Both the position numbers and the translations under genes were made by a program. From contig NZ_BCNX01000006.1 of the NCBI RefSeq assembly GCF_001571405.1, positions 459,135-523,134 on the forward strand: DNA of 64,000 bases, read 5' to 3'. This document shows positions 8,373 through 17,130 of the stretch, piece after piece; within the stretch, counting starts at the first letter, position 1, and every line of letters starts with the position of its first letter. The notes beneath the pieces were generated by a model. That model did no database searches, was not told the origin of the DNA, and saw nothing but the letters and a program-made list of their open reading frames with translations. This DNA is from Methanoculleus thermophilus (GTDB taxonomy: Archaea; Halobacteriota; Methanomicrobia; Methanomicrobiales; Methanoculleaceae).

Positions 8373-9350
8373 ATGAAGACGAATGCAACTCTTCTGATGG
8401 CGGGGGCCATCACGATCCTCTTCATCCTCGCTCTCGCTGCGGGATGCACCACCCCGGCGCCGGGCGGAAACGAGACCCCGGCCGGAACGGCGACACCCGC
8501 TCCCGCCGGCGGGGCGAACGTGCTCCGGATAGCCACCACGACAAGCCTTGAGAACACCGGGCTGCTTGCGGAGCTCGAACGAGTTTACGAGAGCGAGACC
8601 AGAGTGGACCTTCAGTTCATCGCTCAGGGAACCGGACAGTCCATCGACTCGGGCAGGCGCGGCGATGTCGATCTCGTCCTCGTTCACTCCCCGGATCTCG
8701 AGCAGCAGTTCATCGACGAAGGCTACGGCATCAACCCGCGATGCATCGCCTACAACTACTTCATCATCGTCGGCCCGGCGTCCGACCCGGCCGGGATTGC
8801 GAACATGACCCCGGTGGAGGCCTTCCAGACGATCTACGCCGCCGGTACGAACGGGACGGCAGGCGTCGCCTTCGTCTCCCGCGGCGACAACTCCGGGACC
8901 CACAACCAGGAGAAGGCGCTCTGGGAGGAGGCGGGCTACGACTATGAGACCGAGATCGTTGACTCCGGAGCCTGGTACGTCGAGGCGGGCAAGGGCATGG
9001 GCGACACCCTGATCCTTGCAAACGAGCAGCAGGCCTACACGCTCTCTGATGAGGGGACCTACCTCTCATTTGCCGATCGCCTCGATCTCGTGCCGGTCAT
9101 CGCCGAAGGGGCCGAACTTCTCAATCGCTACAGTGCGATTGCGGTCAATCCCGCAATGCATCCGGGTGTGAACGCGCAGGGTGCCGCGGACTTCATCAAC
9201 TGGCTCACCACGAACGAGACTAAGCAGATGATCGGTGAGTTCGGTGCCGAGGAGTTCGGTAAACCGCTCTTTACGCCGCTTTATGCCCCAGAATGCACGG
9301 AGCCGCCGTTCAACTGCACCTGCGCGGAGCCGGTGCCCACCCCAACTTAA
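8373..9350 (+). CDS. tupA: Tungstate ABC transporter substrate-binding lipoprotein
   Basis: 325 residues with a signal peptide ending in the lipobox LAAGC (cysteine ~26), followed by a Pro/Thr/Gly-rich tether, so it is a membrane-anchored binding protein. The ligand-binding body has the TupA pattern: IATTTSLENTGLL, RRGDVDLVLVHS, YNYFIIVGPASDPAGI, FVSRGDNSGTHNQEK, AWYVEAGKGMGDTL and SDEGTYLSF. The TTTS and SRGDNSGTH segments are those contributing oxyanion contacts in this family. It is the first gene of tupABC. Tungstate is preferred over molybdate by family, not proven here. Confidence 0.92.
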   Translation: MKTNATLLMAGAITILFILALAAGCTTPAPGGNETPAGTATPAPAGGANVLRIATTTSLENTGLLAELERVYESETRVDLQFIAQGTGQSIDSGRRGDVDLVLVHSPDLEQQFIDEGYGINPRCIAYNYFIIVGPASDPAGIANMTPVEAFQTIYAAGTNGTAGVAFVSRGDNSGTHNQEKALWEEAGYDYETEIVDSGAWYVEAGKGMGDTLILANEQQAYTLSDEGTYLSFADRLDLVPVIAEGAELLNRYSAIAVNPAMHPGVNAQGAADFINWLTTNETKQMIGEFGAEEFGKPLFTPLYAPECTEPPFNCTCAEPVPTPT

Positions 9351-9412
9351 AGCAGGAAAGATAGGGGAGACGTGGATGAGGTGATTGGCAGGGCGACGGA
9401 GGGCAAGGGCGC

Positions 9413-10108
9413 ATGGTGAATGGGAACCCTATCATCGAAGGGTTCATCGAGGCCATCGAGCTCATCATCACCCTTGATCCCCAGGTGGTGGAGATCACCA
9501 TCCGCTCGCTCTACGTCTCCCTCACCGCCACCTTCTTTGCGTCGCTGATCGCCCTGCCTCTCGGCGCGCTCATCTACTTCTACGATTTCCGGGGCAAGCA
9601 CGCGGTCATCTCCACGCTCCAGACGCTCTATGCCCTCCCGACGGTCATCGTGGGTCTGGTCGTGTTCCTCCTCCTCTCAAACGTCGGCCCCTTCGGGTTC
9701 CTTCGCCTCCTCTACACCCCCGGCGGCATGATCGCCGCCCAGACCGTCCTCATCATACCGCTCCTGATGGGACTGACAGTCACGGCGCTCTCGGGGATCG
9801 ATCGGGACAAGCGCTACACGATCACCGCCCTTGGTGCGAGCAGGTTTCAGACGGTCCTGACCATCATCGCGGAGGCACGGTTCGCGGTCATGGCCGGCAT
9901 CCTTCTCGGCTTCGGGAGAGCGATCGCCGAGGTGGGGACGGTGATGATCGTCGGCGGGAATATCCGGGGCGCCACCCGTGTCCTCACCACGGCGATCGCG
10001 CTCAACACATCGATGGCAAATTACTCCCTCTCGATTGCGCTCGGGATCATCCTCCTTGCGGTGGCGCTCGGCGTGAATATCGCCCTCTCTCTCGTACAAC
10101 GGCGGTGA
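9413..10108 (+). CDS. tupB: Tungstate ABC transporter permease
   Basis: 231 residues with about five or six membrane helices and the BPD-type permease loop (EVGTVMIVGGNIRGATRVLTTAI) that docks the ATPase. It begins VNGNPIIEGFIEAIELI, near-identical in layout to the second TupB at 20761 (YEIIEGFLEALRLI). It lies 62 bp after tupA and 4 bp before tupC, forming one operon that imports tungstate across the cytoplasmic membrane. Confidence 0.92.
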   Translation: MVNGNPIIEGFIEAIELIITLDPQVVEITIRSLYVSLTATFFASLIALPLGALIYFYDFRGKHAVISTLQTLYALPTVIVGLVVFLLLSNVGPFGFLRLLYTPGGMIAAQTVLIIPLLMGLTVTALSGIDRDKRYTITALGASRFQTVLTIIAEARFAVMAGILLGFGRAIAEVGTVMIVGGNIRGATRVLTTAIALNTSMANYSLSIALGIILLAVALGVNIALSLVQRR

Positions 10109-10112
10109 TGCC

Positions 10113-11198
10113 ATGACAATCATCGAAGCACACAATATCACGAAGTTCTACGGCGATCTGAGGGTTCTGTACGACGTCGACCTCTCGGTCGAGGAAGGAG
10201 AGATCGTAGGATTGATCGGCCCGAGCGGCTCGGGGAAGAGCACGCTCCTCCGGATTCTCGACCTCATCGAGCCGGCAAACGGAGGAGAACTCTCGATCTT
10301 TGGGATCGATGTGGCGAGGGAGCGCGGTCGCTGGCTCGATCTGCGCCGCCAGATGGGAATGCTCTTTCAAAGACCGGTCGTCTTCAATGCATCCGTCTAC
10401 GATAATGTCGCGATGGGGCTGCGCTACCGCCGGGCCCCCGCCGACGAGGTCGATCGGCGGGTGAAGGAGGCCCTCGAGGCCGTCGGTCTCTCCCGCTGCA
10501 TAAAGAGCCGTGCGACCGATCTCTCCGGTGGCGAGCAGCAGCGGGTGGCGCTCTCGAGGGTGCTCGTGACAGATCCCCGGATCCTCTTCCTGGACGAACC
10601 GACGGCGAACCTGGACCCGGGCTCGACCGCCACCATCGAAGCGATCGTGACGCAACTGAACCGCGAAGCCGGGACGACGGTCATCATGAGTACGCACGAC
10701 CTTATGCAGGGGCAGCGGCTCGCCCACCGGATCGCCGTGATGATCGACGGCACGATCGCCCAGACAGGAAGTTCAAGCGAGATATTCCATGCGCCGAAGA
10801 ACCGGCGGATTGCCCGGTTCGTGGGTGTTCAAAACATCATCCCGGGCCGGGTCGTCTCCCGGCGCGGGGGCCTCACCGTCGTGGAGGCGCGAGGAAAGGA
10901 GATCCTCTCGGCGACCCCGCCGCCCGCCGACGAAGTGGAGATGGTCATCCGCGGGGAAGACATCTCCCTGCACCGGAGAAAACCCGGCTACGAGGAGGCG
11001 GAGAACCTCTTCTCCGCCGCGATCGTCCGGATCGAGTCCACGGCGCCGTTCGTGAACGTTACGGTGAACTGCGGGTGCGATCTCTCCGCGCTCGTGACCG
11101 CGAGGAGGGCGGAGGCCCTTGAACTTCACGAAGGGATGGAGGTCTGGGTCTCTCTTCAGGCAAAGGCGGTTCATCTTATCCCGATGGAGGGGTCTTGA
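10113..11198 (+). CDS. tupC: Tungstate ABC transporter ATP-binding protein
   Basis: 361 residues. The ABC domain has Walker A GPSGSGKST (~33-41), Q-loop MLFQRPVVF, signature LSGGEQQR, Walker B ILFLDEPTANLDP and H-loop STHD. The C-terminal ~120 residues (FVGVQNIIPGRVVSRRGG onward) form a TOBE-like regulatory domain, typical of oxyanion importers that sense intracellular ligand. It is the last gene of tupABC; a hairpin follows 25 bp later. Confidence 0.92.
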   Translation: MTIIEAHNITKFYGDLRVLYDVDLSVEEGEIVGLIGPSGSGKSTLLRILDLIEPANGGELSIFGIDVARERGRWLDLRRQMGMLFQRPVVFNASVYDNVAMGLRYRRAPADEVDRRVKEALEAVGLSRCIKSRATDLSGGEQQRVALSRVLVTDPRILFLDEPTANLDPGSTATIEAIVTQLNREAGTTVIMSTHDLMQGQRLAHRIAVMIDGTIAQTGSSSEIFHAPKNRRIARFVGVQNIIPGRVVSRRGGLTVVEARGKEILSATPPPADEVEMVIRGEDISLHRRKPGYEEAENLFSAAIVRIESTAPFVNVTVNCGCDLSALVTARRAEALELHEGMEVWVSLQAKAVHLIPMEGS

Positions 11199-11223
11199 GT
11201 CAGATTCAAAGCGATACCGCCTG

Positions 11224-11243
11224 GTCCCTGCTCCTTCAGGGAC
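11224..11243 (+). terminator. Hairpin after tupC copy 1
   Basis: GTCCCTG and CAGGGAC are perfect 7-bp arms around a CTCCTT loop, 25 bp past the tupC stop. No T-run follows, so it may be an mRNA 3'-end stabiliser rather than a terminator. Confidence 0.45.
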
Positions 11244-11249
11244 TCCTGC

Positions 11250-11269
11250 GTTAATTATCGTACATTAAC
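11250..11269. promoter_or_regulatory. Inverted repeat GTTAAT-N8-ATTAAC
   Basis: GTTAATTATCGTACATTAAC has perfect 6-bp inverted arms and sits between the hairpin after tupC and the wtpB/modB-like gene. A related 20-mer lies at 8332-8351 and a shorter GTTAAT-N3-ATTAAC form at 19694-19708, each ahead of an oxyanion transporter operon. It may bind a Mo/W-responsive repressor and overlaps a plausible TATA element. Confidence 0.45.
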
Positions 11270-11598
11270 TCCATCCTGAATGAATACCTTTAACAATGGA
11301 GTTTTCAAAAGAATTTCTTCATGAAGATAACCCCTCCAAGCGCGTTTATCTCTCAAAACGCCGCTGCCGGGGTCCAATTCTCCGGCCGTATTGGGGCGAC
11401 GGTGACCGACCCGGCGTCCGACACCAATATTCGGACCCCTGCACCAACGACGGCCAGCCTCCGATCGTGCCTGCAGGCAGCTACGGCAGCGTACCTCGCG
11501 CTTTCCAGTCGCTTGTTGCGAGCAAGGCCTGATCCTCACCTCATTTTCTGGTGAATCTCAACACTGCACCTATTTGGGCATTCAGCAGCATCACAACC
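11270..11598. other. Gap upstream of wtpB/modB, no recognised gene
   Basis: Short open frames exist on the plus strand (11296-11532; 11321-11554), but their translations show no family pattern, signal peptide or conserved motif, and none resembles the oxyanion-binding protein expected here. If transcription begins near 11280 the leader of the permease gene would be about 300 nt. I see no recognisable riboswitch. Confidence 0.5.
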
Positions 11599-12480
11599 AT
11601 GAAGACCGAAACGCTCTCATCCGATCCTTTCCCGGCAGATAGGAAGACGGCCGTTACCCGGTGGAAAGAGCACCGTGGGTGGTACGTGGACTGGTGCACC
11701 GTATGGTTCTGCGTCCTTGGCGGTCTGATCGTCGGGATCACGGTGCTTGCGCTCGCGAACATAGCGATGACGGAACTCGCCGATCCGGCTCACCTCCTTG
11801 AGGTGGCACTATCGTCGGAAGTGATCCACTCGATCCTCCTCACGTTTGGTGCGGGAGCGAGCGCCGTCCTCCTCCTTATCCTCTTTGGGACCCCGCTCGC
11901 CTACGTCCTTGCGCGATCCCGTCCTTCCCGCTTAAAAGGGGTCGTCGAGAGCATCGTCGACATCCCCCTCATCCTGCCGCACACCGTGGCGGGCCTGCTT
12001 GTCTACCTCCTCTTCATGCGCCGGGGATGGCTCGGCGCGCCGCTCTCGGAGATCGGGCTCGCGTTTGAGGATGCATTGCCGGGAACGATCGTTGCGATGC
12101 TCTTTGTTTCTTCCCCGTTCTTCATCAATACCATGCGCGAGGGATTCGAGATGGTGCCGGTCCACATGGAGAACGTTGCCCGCACGCTCGGGGCGGACAC
12201 ATTCACAGCGTTTCGAACGGTCACCCTTCCTTTAAGCCTCCGGCACATGTACAGCGGAGCCGTTCTCGCCTGGGGAAGGGCCATTGGGGAGTTTGCCGGC
12301 GTCGTCATGATCGCCTACTACCCGTTCATCATATCGACGCTGATCTACTACTTCTTCACGACTGATGGAATCTACACGAGCAGGAGCATCGCATTTACGG
12401 TCATCCTGGTCAGTCTTGGGGTATTCTACCTTCTGCGGAGGATGACCCGGTACTTAGGGAGGTACGATGATAGAGTTTGA
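11599..12480 (+). CDS. Molybdate/tungstate ABC transporter permease (WtpB/ModB type)
   Basis: About 293 residues with six membrane helices; the first is WFCVLGGLIVGITVLALA. The EAA-type loop is visible as ARTLGADTFTAFRTVTLPLSLR followed by LAWGRAIGEFAGVVM. This matches WtpB/ModB/CysU permeases for oxyanions. The start is uncertain: ATG 11599 leaves a normal cytoplasmic N terminus, while the frame stays open to GTG 11551. It overlaps the next gene by 14 bp. No binding-protein gene adjoins this pair, so it must borrow one or use an unlinked component. Confidence 0.83.
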   Translation: MKTETLSSDPFPADRKTAVTRWKEHRGWYVDWCTVWFCVLGGLIVGITVLALANIAMTELADPAHLLEVALSSEVIHSILLTFGAGASAVLLLILFGTPLAYVLARSRPSRLKGVVESIVDIPLILPHTVAGLLVYLLFMRRGWLGAPLSEIGLAFEDALPGTIVAMLFVSSPFFINTMREGFEMVPVHMENVARTLGADTFTAFRTVTLPLSLRHMYSGAVLAWGRAIGEFAGVVMIAYYPFIISTLIYYFFTTDGIYTSRSIAFTVILVSLGVFYLLRRMTRYLGRYDDRV

Positions 12481-13534
12481 CCGCGTCTCGCTCAATCTCG
12501 GCTCGTTCTCGCTTGACGACGTCAGCCTGACAATCGGTATGGGCGACTACTACTTCATCGTCGGGCCTTCGGGTGCAGGAAAGACAGTCCTCCTCGAAGT
12601 GATTGCCGGACTCCACCGGCCGGACAGCGGCCGCGTCCTCCTTCGAGGCACCGAGATCACCACCCTCCCTCCGGAGAAACGGGGGATCGCCCTCGTCTAC
12701 CAGGACTACTCGCTCTTTCCGAACATGACGGTCGTGGACAACGTCTCATACGGCCTCCGGGTGCGGGGAATGCGAAAGAATGAGGCCCGTGCCGAGGTCG
12801 TCCCACTCCTCGAGCGGTTCGGGATCGGTCACCTCGCCGACCGCTACCCGGGATCCCTCTCCGGCGGCGAGCAGCAGCGGGTGGCGCTTGCACGGGCTAT
12901 CGCGGTGAAACCGGATATCCTCCTCCTCGACGAACCGCTCTCGGCCCTCGACCCAATCACGCAGGAGAAGTTCATCGCCGATCTCAAGCGGCTCCACCGG
13001 GAGGACGGGCTCACCATCGTCCAGGTGAGCCACTCCCGGCGGGAAGCGCACCACCTCGCCACTCGTATGGCGGTGCTCATCGATGGAAAACTCGTGGACG
13101 AGGGGGAGGCGGGGGCCGTCCTGAACACTCCCCGCAGCCGCGAGGTCGCCAGGTTTGTCGGGATCGAGAACGTCCTGGATGGGATCGTGACCGAAAACGA
13201 TGGAGGGCGAGCGATCGTGGATCTCGGGGGGTGGTCCTTCGAGGCGGTGACGGATGCCGCCACGGGCGAGGAGGTCACCCTCTGCATCCGGGCCGACGAT
13301 CTCATCATCTCCGTCGGGCATGATCCGCGTACCAGCGCCCGGAACAGAGTGGCCGGCACGGTCGTCTCGGTCGTGGAGAACGGGCCAATTGCCGAGGTGC
13401 GGGTGGATGCGGGCGTCACGCTCACTGCGGTCCAGACCCGACGGTCGGTGCGGGACCTGGGCCTTGTCCCGGGAACGCCAGTCACCCTCTCCGTGATGGA
13501 GACGGGGGTCCACGTTATCCGTTCTTTTTCTTAA
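12467..13534 (+). CDS. Molybdate/tungstate ABC transporter ATP-binding protein (WtpC/ModC type)
   Basis: 355 residues. Walker A is GPSGAGKT (~33), the Q-loop is LVYQDYSLFPNMTV, the signature is LSGGEQQR, Walker B is ILLLDEPLSALDP, and the H-loop is VSHSRREA. The C-terminal ~120 residues (FVGIENVLDGIVTEN onward) are TOBE-like. LVYQDYSLFPNMTV is characteristic of ModC/WtpC rather than TupC, so this is a third, different importer. Its start overlaps the permease gene (translational coupling). It converges with the SemiSWEET pseudogene, overlapping it by 20 bp. Confidence 0.87.
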   Translation: MIEFDRVSLNLGSFSLDDVSLTIGMGDYYFIVGPSGAGKTVLLEVIAGLHRPDSGRVLLRGTEITTLPPEKRGIALVYQDYSLFPNMTVVDNVSYGLRVRGMRKNEARAEVVPLLERFGIGHLADRYPGSLSGGEQQRVALARAIAVKPDILLLDEPLSALDPITQEKFIADLKRLHREDGLTIVQVSHSRREAHHLATRMAVLIDGKLVDEGEAGAVLNTPRSREVARFVGIENVLDGIVTENDGGRAIVDLGGWSFEAVTDAATGEEVTLCIRADDLIISVGHDPRTSARNRVAGTVVSVVENGPIAEVRVDAGVTLTAVQTRRSVRDLGLVPGTPVTLSVMETGVHVIRSFS

Positions 13535-13776
13535 GCGAGAGGGAGGGGCCGACCAGGACGACTGTAGCGCCATTTGCCGCCACGATGGCAAGGCCTCCCT
13601 TTATCACTCCATAGGCGAACCAGAGAAGGGCATCTGTGGGGAAGATAACGAGCATCGCAAGCGAAAGTTCGGTGGTTGACTGCGTGCGCCAACCCGACAG
13701 ATCTGCGGTGCAAACGCGGCTGTCATGAGCGAGCCGGGGCGACAAGACCGAGTGCGATTATGGTATCGTGGTTCAG
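13515..13776 (-). pseudogene. SemiSWEET (MtN3/PQ-loop) pseudogene with two frameshifts
   Basis: Three reading frames must be joined to recover the protein. The first gives DTIIALGLVA; a shift gives GSLMTAAFAPQIC; another shift gives GWRTQSTTELSLAMLVIFPT followed by DALLWFAYGVIKGGLAIVAANGA. Together they make the three-helix SemiSWEET fold with the PQ motif after helix 1 and LLWFAYG in helix 2. These ~85-residue proteins transport sugars as dimers. Either two real indels or local sequence errors explain the breaks. The likely start codon position reads CTG (13774-13776), also consistent with decay. Confidence 0.75.
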
Positions 13777-13813
13777 CGGTCTCTCCCGCTGAACATGATA
13801 ACCCCCGGTCTGA

Positions 13814-14947
13814 TCACGACCCGGACTGCCGGCTGCCTTCCCGCCACTTGAGAGCGTAGGCGAGAACCATCCCTATGATGAACGCAAACGTGAGGCCTAT
13901 TATGAGGGTGAGGATCGCGATGACCGCCGTGACCAGGTAGGACTCCGTCTTGATGCTGTGTTTCCCTAGCTCTATCGCTACAAAGACGAGGAGCGCTCCA
14001 AAGATCCCGAGCGGGATGAGTGTCAGCACCTCCGGCGGGGCGAAGGCAAGGGCGAAGATGAGAATGAAGATTCCGGCGACGATATTCGCCCCGCCGGTCC
14101 TCGCGCCGAACCGGTACATGGCCGCAAGCCCCCCGGCGCCGTGGCACATCGGAAACCCGCCGAGCGGCGTCGAGACCAGGTTCATGACCCCGATCGTCCG
14201 GGAGAGCCGGTCGGGGTCCACACCCTTCTTTGGGAAGAGGTCGTAGGTGAGGAGGGATGTCGCGAGGATGGCGTTTGCAATCGTGAGGGGAATCTGAGGC
14301 AGCGCAAGGTCCCAGGTCGCGGCGATGAAGTCCGTCGGCATCGGAATGAGGAGGGCGGGAAGGGGCATCAGGCGGAACGGCGGCATCCCCTGCGTGGCGA
14401 TCCCCATGGCAAGCCCAATGATCAGGACCAGGAGTGCGGAGATGTCGGGGATCCGGGTGCGCTGCGATACGATGAAGAAGGCAAGGATGATTGCTATCGC
14501 GACCGCCGCAACAAGGAGGTCGGGGAGGATATAGCCAAGCGATGTCTCCAGGAGGACGAGTGCAAGCCCCGCCTGGACGCCCCGGATGACGCTCTTTGGG
14601 ATCCGGTCCCCGAGCCACGTCATCCCGCCGACGAGTCCGAGCACCAGGAAGAGCACGCCGACGACGAGGCCCGAAGCCACGATCTCGGCACCGCAGAGTC
14701 CTTCGGCGATGACGATGGCCCCGATCGCCTTCATCGGCTCGATGGGGATTGGGAGGCGGTAGTAGAACCCGGTGATGATGAACCAGGCGGCGAGGAAGAG
14801 GAAGAAGTGGCTGACGTTCACGTCCGGGCAGACGATGGCCACACCGAGCAGAATCGGGAAGATGGTGCCGAAGTCGCCGACCGCTCCGGCGATCTCTTCA
14901 AGAGAGATCCGTATGCCGCCCATTCCCGTCCCGGTCTCCTCTGCCAT
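13814..14947 (-). CDS. MOT1-family molybdate transporter
   Basis: 377 residues and about ten hydrophobic helices. The two diagnostic MOT1 motifs are present: GDFGTIFPI with PIPIEPMKAIGAIVIAEGL in the first half, and PLGGFPMCHGAGGLAAMYRF then GARTGG in the second. MOT1 carriers, related to the SulP superfamily, move molybdate in algae, plants and some prokaryotes without ATP. A GGGAAGG ribosome site abuts the ATG. It lies among three ABC-type Mo/W importers, which supports molybdate or tungstate as substrate; specificity is inferred. Confidence 0.88.
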   Translation of the reverse strand: MAEETGTGMGGIRISLEEIAGAVGDFGTIFPILLGVAIVCPDVNVSHFFLFLAAWFIITGFYYRLPIPIEPMKAIGAIVIAEGLCGAEIVASGLVVGVLFLVLGLVGGMTWLGDRIPKSVIRGVQAGLALVLLETSLGYILPDLLVAAVAIAIILAFFIVSQRTRIPDISALLVLIIGLAMGIATQGMPPFRLMPLPALLIPMPTDFIAATWDLALPQIPLTIANAILATSLLTYDLFPKKGVDPDRLSRTIGVMNLVSTPLGGFPMCHGAGGLAAMYRFGARTGGANIVAGIFILIFALAFAPPEVLTLIPLGIFGALLVFVAIELGKHSIKTESYLVTAVIAILTLIIGLTFAFIIGMVLAYALKWREGSRQSGS

Positions 14948-15198
14948 CCTTCCCTCTTTGAGCCCTCCCTCGATTCAACGATTATGAATTGAGGATCCGG
15001 TGCGTCAGTGCTCTCTGATGCAGTATACTACTGCAACCAGGTAAGTAAGTGTGTTTATTTAATGGTGTTTATACGGGTCGATTTCTAATCGGGATTTCCT
15101 GCATGAAGGTATCCGTGCAAAAAGAATTCTGCATCTCGTTCGCCTTTCTGCAATCGAAACCTCTTGTTCTGGCCCTAAAGGGACTAAAGACCCAATTC

Positions 15199-16206
15199 TC
15201 ACGTCGCCTGTCCGGGAGCGGTGCCCCTCTCGCGGCCTTCGCCGGTCGGGGGAGAGATCGGAGGGCCGGGTTCCTCCTCCTCCTTCTTCTCGTCGAGGAG
15301 GCCTTCGGCCTTCAGCCGTTCGATGGCCTGGTCCAGGTACTCCGAGACGATCCTGTCCCTCTCGTGGATCTGCCGTATCCAGACCCGCACCGTCAGCCTG
15401 ATCCACTCCTCCTTGATCGACGAGACCTGCACCTTCGGCTCGAGGAATGCCTGGTCGGCGCGGGGGAGATCGGAGGAAAGGCGCCCGATGTAGGGCAGAT
15501 CGAAGAGGCTCTGGAGGGCGGACCGCTCGGCCGGCTCGACGTGGGTCAGGATCAGGGGATGGTCATGCGCGGCGGTAAGCGCGATCTCCTCCACCCGCGT
15601 AAGATCTGCGGTGATCGGGACGGCGAGCGGGATCGAGACCTCCAGAAGTCCGGCGCGGGAGTAGTTGATCACTTTTGAGGTTATGATACTCGAATTCGGT
15701 GTGAGGATCAAACCGCCGTCGAGACCCTTGAGGGTCGTCGTCGTGAGGGAGATATCCTGCACCTTGCCGGGCCCGGTCTCCGGCCTTCCGCTGACGCTCA
15801 CCCATTCCTCGAGCTGGATGGGGCGGTTGATGGTTATCAGGACGCCTGCGATAACGTTCTGGATAATCTGGCGCGATGAGAAGGCTATGACGATACCGAG
15901 GATACCGAGCGAGGCGGCGAAGGCCGTTGGATCGAAGGCGAGGAAGTGCCGTGCGCTCGCGTAGATCCCTCCAAGGGTTATGCCGTACTGCAGTACGGCC
16001 GATGTCCACTTGGCCGTCCCACGGGATACCCGCCCGTCAAGGACCCGCCGAAGGAGCATGTAAGCGAGGTTGCCGAGGAAGAGAAACCCGATAAGCGTGA
16101 AGAGGAATGCGAGGAACGCATCGAGGGGAACTCCGCCGATGAGGAGCGAACCGCTCTCCTGTATGGGGGTGAGGTGAGAGATGGTAGAATTAATTCCTTC
16201 CGTCAT
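15199..16206 (-). CDS. MscS-family mechanosensitive ion channel
   Basis: About 335 residues. Three N-terminal membrane helices are visible (FLAFLFTLIGFLFLGNLAYM; VLQYGITLGGIYASAR; the pore-like FAASLGILGIVIAFSSRQII). These are followed by the MscS beta domain (VIAGVLITINRPIQLEEWV) and an alpha/beta cytoplasmic domain. The last ~30 residues are Glu/Lys then Pro rich. MscS channels release solutes under hypo-osmotic shock. The ATG at 16206 overlaps the stop of the upstream paralogue (ATGA), so both are made from one mRNA. Confidence 0.9.
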   Translation of the reverse strand: MTEGINSTISHLTPIQESGSLLIGGVPLDAFLAFLFTLIGFLFLGNLAYMLLRRVLDGRVSRGTAKWTSAVLQYGITLGGIYASARHFLAFDPTAFAASLGILGIVIAFSSRQIIQNVIAGVLITINRPIQLEEWVSVSGRPETGPGKVQDISLTTTTLKGLDGGLILTPNSSIITSKVINYSRAGLLEVSIPLAVPITADLTRVEEIALTAAHDHPLILTHVEPAERSALQSLFDLPYIGRLSSDLPRADQAFLEPKVQVSSIKEEWIRLTVRVWIRQIHERDRIVSEYLDQAIERLKAEGLLDEKKEEEEPGPPISPPTGEGRERGTAPGQAT

Positions 16207-17087
16207 GCCGCATCGACCTTCACCGGGATCTCCTCGGCCGAGAGACGCCTGAGAACTTCTCGCATGTACCGGGAGATGATATCGTCCTTCTGTGGGATCT
16301 TGCGGGTCCAGACCCGGATGACCAGTTTGATCCAGCCGTCGGTGACCGATGTGATATGGATGGCCGGTGCAAGATCTGCAACGTCGGTGCTGTCGGAGGA
16401 GACGCGCCAATTGTAGGGATGGTTCAAGAGATCCTGAATAATGGAGTGCTCGACCGCATTGGGGTGCTGAATGATACGCGGGTCGTCGCGCGCCACTGAA
16501 AGTGCGATCTCCTTTGCCCGGGTCAGGTCCGCCCAGGCCGGGATGGTGATCGAGACCCGGATCTCCATCAACCCGCCCCGGGAGTAGTTGACAACCTTTG
16601 AGGCTATGATGCTTGAGTTCGGCATGAGGATGAGGGAGCCGTCGAGCCCCTGAAGGATCGTCGTCGTGAAGGAGAAGTCGCGCACCCTGCAAAGCCCTGT
16701 TGACGGCAGCTCCCCGACGACGATCCACTCCTCGAGCTGGACCGGGCGATTGATGGTGATAAGGATACCTGCAAGGATGTTCTGCGTGATCTGGGTCGAT
16801 GATACGGCCACGACGATACTGATGATTCCAAGCGATGCGACGACGGCGTTCAGGTCGAAGGCAAGGAGATACCGGGCACTCGCATAACCCCCGCCGATGA
16901 TGACGGCATACTGCAGGATAGCCGCCGTCCACTTGGCCGCCCTCGGTGAGACCCGTCCATCCAGTGCTCGTCTAAGAAGCATGTAGGCGAGGTTGCCAAG
17001 GATGAGGAGCACGATGAGGGTGAGGATGAACGCGAAGAACGCGCCAATGGATCCCCCACCGATGAGGGATGGCTCGCTCGATTGCAT
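16203..17087 (-). CDS. MscS-family mechanosensitive ion channel (tandem paralogue)
   Basis: 294 residues with the same layout as the next gene: FFAFILTLIVLLILGNLAYM, the pore helix VVASLGIISIVVAVSSTQIT, then ILAGILITINRPVQLEEWIV of the beta domain. It is shorter because it lacks the acidic/Pro-rich C-terminal tail. The two proteins are similar throughout, so this is a tandem duplication that could give hetero-oligomeric channels. The stop overlaps the downstream start by 4 bp. Confidence 0.9.
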   Translation of the reverse strand: MQSSEPSLIGGGSIGAFFAFILTLIVLLILGNLAYMLLRRALDGRVSPRAAKWTAAILQYAVIIGGGYASARYLLAFDLNAVVASLGIISIVVAVSSTQITQNILAGILITINRPVQLEEWIVVGELPSTGLCRVRDFSFTTTILQGLDGSLILMPNSSIIASKVVNYSRGGLMEIRVSITIPAWADLTRAKEIALSVARDDPRIIQHPNAVEHSIIQDLLNHPYNWRVSSDSTDVADLAPAIHITSVTDGWIKLVIRVWTRKIPQKDDIISRYMREVLRRLSAEEIPVKVDAA

Positions 17088-17130
17088 CTTAGGTGTAGTG
17101 GGTGTGAGAGAGAATTAACCCACTGTATCA

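Noticed and set aside
11296..11554. Two short open frames before the wtpB/modB-like gene, considered as a decayed binding protein
   Set aside because: No signal peptide, lipobox or oxyanion-binding motif in any frame, so no homology can be claimed.
14141..14992. 283-codon frame opposite the MOT1-type gene
   Set aside because: Charged, motif-free translation on the opposite strand of a clear membrane protein gene.
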